Source: Epiperipatus broadwayi (lineage: Eukaryota; Onychophora; Udeonychophora; Euonychophora; Peripatidae). From it: a DNA stretch of 64,000 bases. Shown one piece after another: positions 58,534 through 64,000 of the stretch; position 1 is the stretch's first letter; the number at the start of each line of letters is the position of its first letter. Both the position numbers and the translations under genes were made by a program. Below the pieces are notes generated by a model that was given only the letters and a program-made list of their open reading frames with translations, did not search any database and was not told the origin of the DNA. The DNA lies in assembly GCA_028023455.1 (NCBI GenBank), contig JAQFVV010000003.1, positions 2,006,001-2,070,000 of the forward strand, given 5' to 3'.

Positions 58534-59004
58534 CACAATTGCATAAGAATTTGTGTGACCCAAGAATAGTCAACTATAATGCTCTTAGCATGATCATGCT
58601 TATTAAGGTCAATAGACAAAAATGACAGATGTAAAGTTATGAAGTTTTCAAATCCAATAAGCTATACCCTATTATACTTATATATGCACAAGATATCATA
58701 CCACGAGTCCAATCACCTGAATATGTAATGACACCATGAGAATGAAATATTTATAGTTGACTTTGGTAAATTTCTAACTTACAGTGGAAACTGATTTTCC
58801 ATAATAGTAACTTCAATGGGTAAAAAAGTAAATCAAGTTTCCTCAAATTACTCTTTGTTATCAAACATCATAAGAAAAGTTCAAGCAAGGTTTAATCAAT
58901 AAAACCATAACTTATATTAATTAACTCTTGCAGTCCATTTTGACTCTTTAAGGGAAGAGGAAATGCAAAAGTACAGTACCATCTTATTAAAAACAAAGAG
59001 GGTC

Positions 59005-60203
59005 TGAAACAAAACATTTAAGTAAAAATATAATGAATCTATTAATACTGTCATGTAAAAACAAATTATAATGTCAATTATATTATAAGTAGATCATGAC
59101 ATCGTTCTTTGGTTATATTTCCTTTTTGTTGTGTTAAATCTACTGACTACAAAATAGGAGTAACAGATGCTCAATTTACCAAATCTCTGAATTTAGTATA
59201 AAAGAGTAACAAAGAAAAGTGAGATCTAAACTTAAGTTATTACATCATTAATTTTTTTAAAAAAAAAGTTATATTAAAGAGACTACATAAGACTAAATAA
59301 AATTAAATCATGTAAACAATGGAAATGCAGCATTATATATAATATCTTACACAGACTGGATATGTGAGAAAAGAAACAATTATTTTAATCAAGAAAATAA
59401 TAAATAATAATTTTTTATAAGCTATTAACAGCATTAAAATAATGCTTAAAATGGAATTAATGTTCGATTTATGATTTGATAAATTTTGGAAAAAAAAACA
59501 AATTATCTTCAAAAGCTATTGGAAATGATTAGAGGAGAAAATGCAAAGGAATTACATTTCCATAGAAAAGACTTATGTTAATAGTTCCAAATGAACAATT
59601 TATGTAAAATTTTTACTTATGTTAATAGTTCCAATCAAACAATATATGTAAAATTTTATTATTCAATGACACAAAGCTCATAAGAAGAGTTATTGGCTGA
59701 CTGAACAAACCAAAAAAAACATACCCTTTCTAATCTATACAGATAATATTGTCTAATGAATAATAAGCAATACCAAGGGGTGTTGTGGTAGGAAGCTCAT
59801 TGAACATCATACATGGTAGACTGTTAGTCATATGCCTATGAATATTTCATTAACTGATTACCTAGATGGTGACTACACAATATCAAAATGAGTTATCAAT
59901 TTCCATGATCCAGGAATTTTCCTAGTCTAGAAGGAACCAGCCATCTTATCATCTGTGTATCAGTGTGCTGAAGAATATTTAACTACATGGACTAACAATT
60001 TCCATATCCAAATTATATATGTATCAAATAGAATTCATTTTTTGTTGTATAACTCTGTTGTTGAAAGAATTGATGATACAGCCCTATAATCATCAATCAT
60101 AATTATGTAAGGAGGGTCTATAGGTCAATCATTATAATTTTGATTGTAATAAAAATCTAGATGTTGATCCCTAGACCTACTAACTAAAGGACTAGATGAC
60201 TGA
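59005..60203 (+). pseudogene. Copia-like pol 3' end (RNase H region), copy 2
   Basis: This is the diverged direct duplicate of 50240-51499. It preserves a clearer block: 59937-59990 reads PAILSSVYQCAEEYLTTW, strongly like the Copia LSS-x-EAEY motif. Upstream about 59855-59880 reads DYLDGDYTIS, like the SDADWAGD block. LDLLTKGLDD with a stop at 60201-60203 matches the ADLLTKGL end. Stops and shifts make it non-coding. Comparison with copy 1 shows independent decay, so these are old insertions or an old segmental duplication. Confidence 0.6.
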
Positions 60204-60723
60204 CTGATGTTGAGGTGAAATTTGATCTATAAAATATTAAATACACACACTAGTACACAACAATTTTATATGTTTATTGTTATTGTTAAATTAACTTGAC
60301 TATTATTATTTGTTATTCTGTATGATAAACACTGGTACGGTTAAGGAGAGATTTCATACCCAAAGACAATAGTCAGTAAATCATGATGCATTGCCAGGGG
60401 TTAAGGTAGGCAAGTTAAAGCCAGGAATAAAAGAGTTGGGCCAGGAATAAAAGAATTGGTCTATAGAACGATCATATCAAAATAATCATAAATTACATTA
60501 TTAGACTAAGAAAATGGTTAGAGTGGGTAATGGATGATCATCCTACATGGGATCAAAGGTTAGGAGGTGATCATATTATCATATAAACCAAATAAAGGGA
60601 TGACATGACTTATCTAAATGTCAAATTAATTTGTTCAAAAGGATTGTAAATCACCCACAATAGAACAAAGCTGTTAATGATTTGTTTTATTAACTAGAGT
60701 TTGTATATGTTTATTCATTTAGC

Positions 60724-60980
60724 TAACTTTTCATTACCCATGCTATAACATTTATTTAATCTTCCATTACCCATATCATATCAATTATCTAACTTTCTAT
60801 TACCCATGCTGTGTCATTTATCTACCCTTCCATTATCCATGCCATATCATTTATCTAACTTTCCATTAAACATGACATATCATGTATCTAATTTTCCATT
60901 AGACATATCATTTATCTAACTTTTCATTACTCATGCCACATCATTTACCTAACTTTCCATTACCCATATCATATCACACA
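60724..60980. repeat. 33-bp minisatellite, about eight copies
   Basis: Same unit as at 52028-52168 (TAACTTTCCATTACCCATG plus a CATATCATTTATC-like end), with more copies and more variation. One copy is about five bases short. The copy-number difference shows array change after the duplication. Confidence 0.92.
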
Positions 60981-61388
60981 CATAACTCAGATATAAATAT
61001 TTTTAGTTTCATATGAAACTTATGATAATCATCACCCTAGCTTATTAGGATCATACATATGAATGTGGATTTTGAATACCAAAAGGTAATGGGAACATGA
61101 GGAGAGCCCATGATGTCAAAGGGCAACCATATATGTAGTAATAATATATACCTGAGATGAAATAAGCATACTATCAAATGTAATATATTTATAATTGGCA
61201 AACTCTAGGGCTCAAACTCATATCATTACCTCAATATACAATAAAATGAGTGGTGCAAATAGCCATTTTGTTCCATTCTGTTATCATTTATGACCAACTA
61301 TTGGTAATTGACAGCATCTTGTTGTGACATTAGGAATCTGCTCACCCAATATATCCATCCCATTACAATATATATATATATATATATA

Positions 61389-62693
61389 CACACCTTTACC
61401 CCGCTTAGTGATGGCAATTGGTCTTTCAAATGTCATCATTAAGCAAGAATATCATATACAGAATATGTATTTATAATGGAAGTCTATGGGGAAAAAAATG
61501 TTCAGTTCCAGTCGATGTAAAATATCCACATTCATTTCCAAGCTCAAAGATTTTCTTGATTTTTTGATGGCAATGATGACTAAATACAGTATCTAAAAGA
61601 AAAGTTTTATATCACTAGGAAAAAATGCATATTTTCACTGTTTAAAAAGTACAGTACAGCAAAAAGAAAGAGAAAGTGAAACTAAATTTGAATTTAAGAG
61701 TTTTTATATTCTTCCACAGAAGTTTTTCATTGTAATGAAAAAAAAAATCCATACTGAAGTGCTTTTTTAAAAAAATTGTATTACAGTATTGTACATTTAT
61801 GTTTATTACTTATGTGAAATTATTCAAATTAAAAAACAATGTTTAATTATAAATTATTTAATTGAACATAAAGACAGTCAACTTTAGAAAAAAAAATCAA
61901 CTTATTTTAAAAGAAAAAAATATGTTCTAATTTTTTAAACATATGCTAAGTTTATTTTCCTCACTGTATGTTTTTACTAATGTAATAGTGCCTCCCCGCT
62001 CCCTGCTCATGTAGAAAAATTATTTATTAACAGTTATTTTAAATGAAATCTGTTTTTCTTTTTAATTTTTTTCCTAATTCAACATTCTCATTTTAAAATG
62101 TTATTTTTCTTTTGATTTGAAAGCACTTGGGTGTATATAATGAAGGAACACACACACACAATTTAATATTAGTATTTAGTGTTTTCCTGAAAGTTTGTGA
62201 TAATGGTATTTTAGTTGTACTGTTTCATCATCTAATATAAGTGTTGAATGTCTAGAAAAATTAAACTTTATTTAAATAATCCAAGTACTGTACATTATAT
62301 TTAAATAAAGTTTAATTTTTCTAAAGACATTCAACGCATATGTATATGGTATTAAAGATTCAGTAATTATATATATACTGAATGCAGCACTAACATTGTG
62401 TTTTATGAATAAAACATTGTATACGCTATACAATTACAGCAAAGTATATGTATACCTGTATACGTATTACAGTAATGTACTTTTGCTTTTGGGTAAAATG
62501 TATTTCAAATACCTATTCTCTGATGTCATCAGTGATGCAAAATTCAAGATGGCTGCCAAAAAAAATTTTATTTTTATTTTCCCCGATCATTATAGCGAAT
62601 AATCAATTGTATATCAAAGTAGTAGATACAAATTGATGATGATTGCTATTATGAAATTTCGCTAAATAGACAATCGTGAAGCAGGGTAAACAT
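61389..62693. mobile_element. TIR DNA element in a TA microsatellite, non-autonomous
   Basis: The left end ACCTTTACCCCGCTTAGTG and the right end, read in reverse (TGTTTACCCTGCTTCACG), share TTTACCC-GCTT. More loosely matching blocks, including a GGGGAAAA word, follow over about 150 bases. Both outer ends touch (TA)n runs, fitting insertion at TA. No transposase motif lies inside. A 93-bp hairpin (62243-62335) is included. The superfamily is not determined. Confidence 0.5.
62243..62335. repeat. 93-bp hairpin with ~37-bp arms
   Basis: GTTGAATGTCTAGAAAAATT starts the left arm, and the right arm ends with its near-perfect complement. The loop is about 17 bases. It might be a nested MITE inside the 61389-62693 element. 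Confidence 0.88.
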
Positions 62694-64000
62694 GTATATA
62701 TATATAGTTAACTCTCTGCCATTATGAAGATTTAATCATTCTTCCTGGTAAAAATTTCATCAATTTTCAATGTTTTGTATTAATATTAGACCATTATTTT
62801 ATATCAGAATATAATAAATCAGTCTTGATTTGGTAGAATTTTATATTTTCGAATAAAAAAAATTCTAAAAATAGCATGTGAACTTCACACTCATAAAAAA
62901 AATCAGATGGTAATAAAAACAAAAAACTGTTTCATCATTAAAATGTTTGGATAAACAGATTTAATTTATAAAACCTAATGCAATCATTTTTATTGACAGT
63001 TGTTTTTAAAATCTGAATAAAAATATATCAATATCTGAAAGCTTTATTTAAGAATTGTTTTACATTTTTTTTACAATAATGCAATATATTCTAACAGAGA
63101 CTGTAAGTGATAATGTGTAAAAATTCATTTGAAAATGGCTGTTTATTGGAAATTTATACTTTGTATTGTTAACATTGCCCTAGAACATATTTTCTATTTT
63201 AAAAATAACATACATATAAAATAAATGTGTAATTATGTATACTTTTGATTTTTAATAATTGTGCAGTAATAATTGTGAATCTTAATAAATACCACAAAAA
63301 GTCAAGGTTTTAGTCAATTAAAATTTTTTTTAAAAGTATTCTCATAAAACATGTGAAATCTGAGTGACAAAGACAAACCATCAAGGTATGTTTTAAAACT
63401 GTCTTATGTAAATACAATTTTGAATAGCAATGGTGTCTTTAGATTTTTTGAACTTAAAATATCAGAATAAAATATATGTGAATTTTAAAATTTAAAAAAT
63501 ATAATGAAATATGCCAATAGATAGATGGCTGTACAAGCAAATTAACTCCAGACATTTTTAGTCATTTCTCTCTATGAGCTCTACAGAATTATGAAAAGGA
63601 AAATTAAATATTTAAAAAATTTCTTTGCTCTTGCTAAAATGATAGTAGAAGTCTATGAAAAAATTAAAATTCAAATCTTATTTTAAATAGAACTTTTTAA
63701 ACTTATGATATAGTTCCTGAAAATATGTGTAGACTTTTCAATAACTTTTAAACAGTAATACAAAGTGGTCTCTGAATTCCTGAGGATGTTAAATATTGTT
63801 AGAAGTATTTTTAATATTTCTTCTATAGAGCATTGTATAATAGAAATTTTACTATCATCTTAAGTTTCTTGAAAACTTTGGCAAAATTTTTCATGCAATG
63901 ATTGGAGAAATATTGAAATGTAGGTAAAGCATGTGAAGTAATTTACTGGAAATTCCTGAATTTTTTAATTATTTACTAATGATTGCTGCTTTGCTTATCA
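62694..64000. other. A+T-rich sequence with no recognised feature
   Basis: I see no gene, RNA or repeat that I could support up to the window end. Confidence 0.55.

Noticed and set aside
1-64000. CRISPR arrays, bacterial operons, ribosome binding sites or riboswitches.
   Set aside because: The repeats lack CRISPR spacing, and the sequence has metazoan repeat content with no prokaryotic gene organisation.

Overview
The window looks like a gene-poor, very A+T-rich piece of a metazoan nuclear genome. No host protein-coding gene, rRNA or complete tRNA could be supported. Everything recognisable is a transposable element, a satellite-like repeat or a microsatellite. The (TA)n tracts, the RTE-type LINE and the large amount of unrecognised A+T-rich sequence fit a large invertebrate genome. 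A mollusc, perhaps a cephalopod, is my guess, but the sequence does not prove it.

Layout. 1-476 is a ribozyme-bearing ~440-bp repeat (family A). 480-1250 is a minus-strand Ty3/Gypsy protease-RT remnant. 4.2-13.6 kb holds two RTE-clade LINE copies placed head to head around a 233-bp spacer. The right copy (10287-13556) is full length, and its EN-RT frame is broken by a single extra A near its end. The left copy (4267-10053) is decayed and is split by a 2593-bp insertion (6032-8624) that has TG...CA ends and a TTAT target duplication. 13.6-21.6 kb is A+T-rich sequence without recognisable genes. 21856-22895 is a 1-kb element with long terminal inverted repeats. 25.0-30.1 kb is a mosaic of ribozyme repeats (families B and A) split by a 3549-bp non-autonomous LTR element (25468-29016). 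34.1-35.8 kb, 37.8-37.9 kb, 44.2-44.9 kb and 47.9-49.1 kb hold further A and B repeats. 50.2-52.2 kb and 59.0-61.0 kb are diverged copies of a Copia-like pol 3' end followed by a 33-bp minisatellite. Gypsy integrase C-terminal remnants lie at 52.3 and 57.9 kb. 61389-62693 is a TIR element in a TA microsatellite.

Main discovery. Families A and B (units of about 410-440 and 420 bp) are short tandem or foldback repeats. Each unit carries a type I hammerhead-ribozyme-like motif. In family A the CUGAUGA core, GAAA, GUC cleavage triplet and a two-part stem I can be read directly. Two A insertions have clean 11-bp and 13-bp target-site duplications. Tandem units, one hammerhead per unit and ~10-bp duplications are the architecture described for animal retrozymes and Penelope-like elements. 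I infer that these are non-autonomous elements that may make small circular RNAs.

History. Nesting gives relative ages. An LTR element jumped into an A repeat, an A repeat jumped into a B array, and an LTR-like element jumped into the older LINE copy. The elements are related only as host and guest of insertions; no operon-like or metabolic cooperation is visible.
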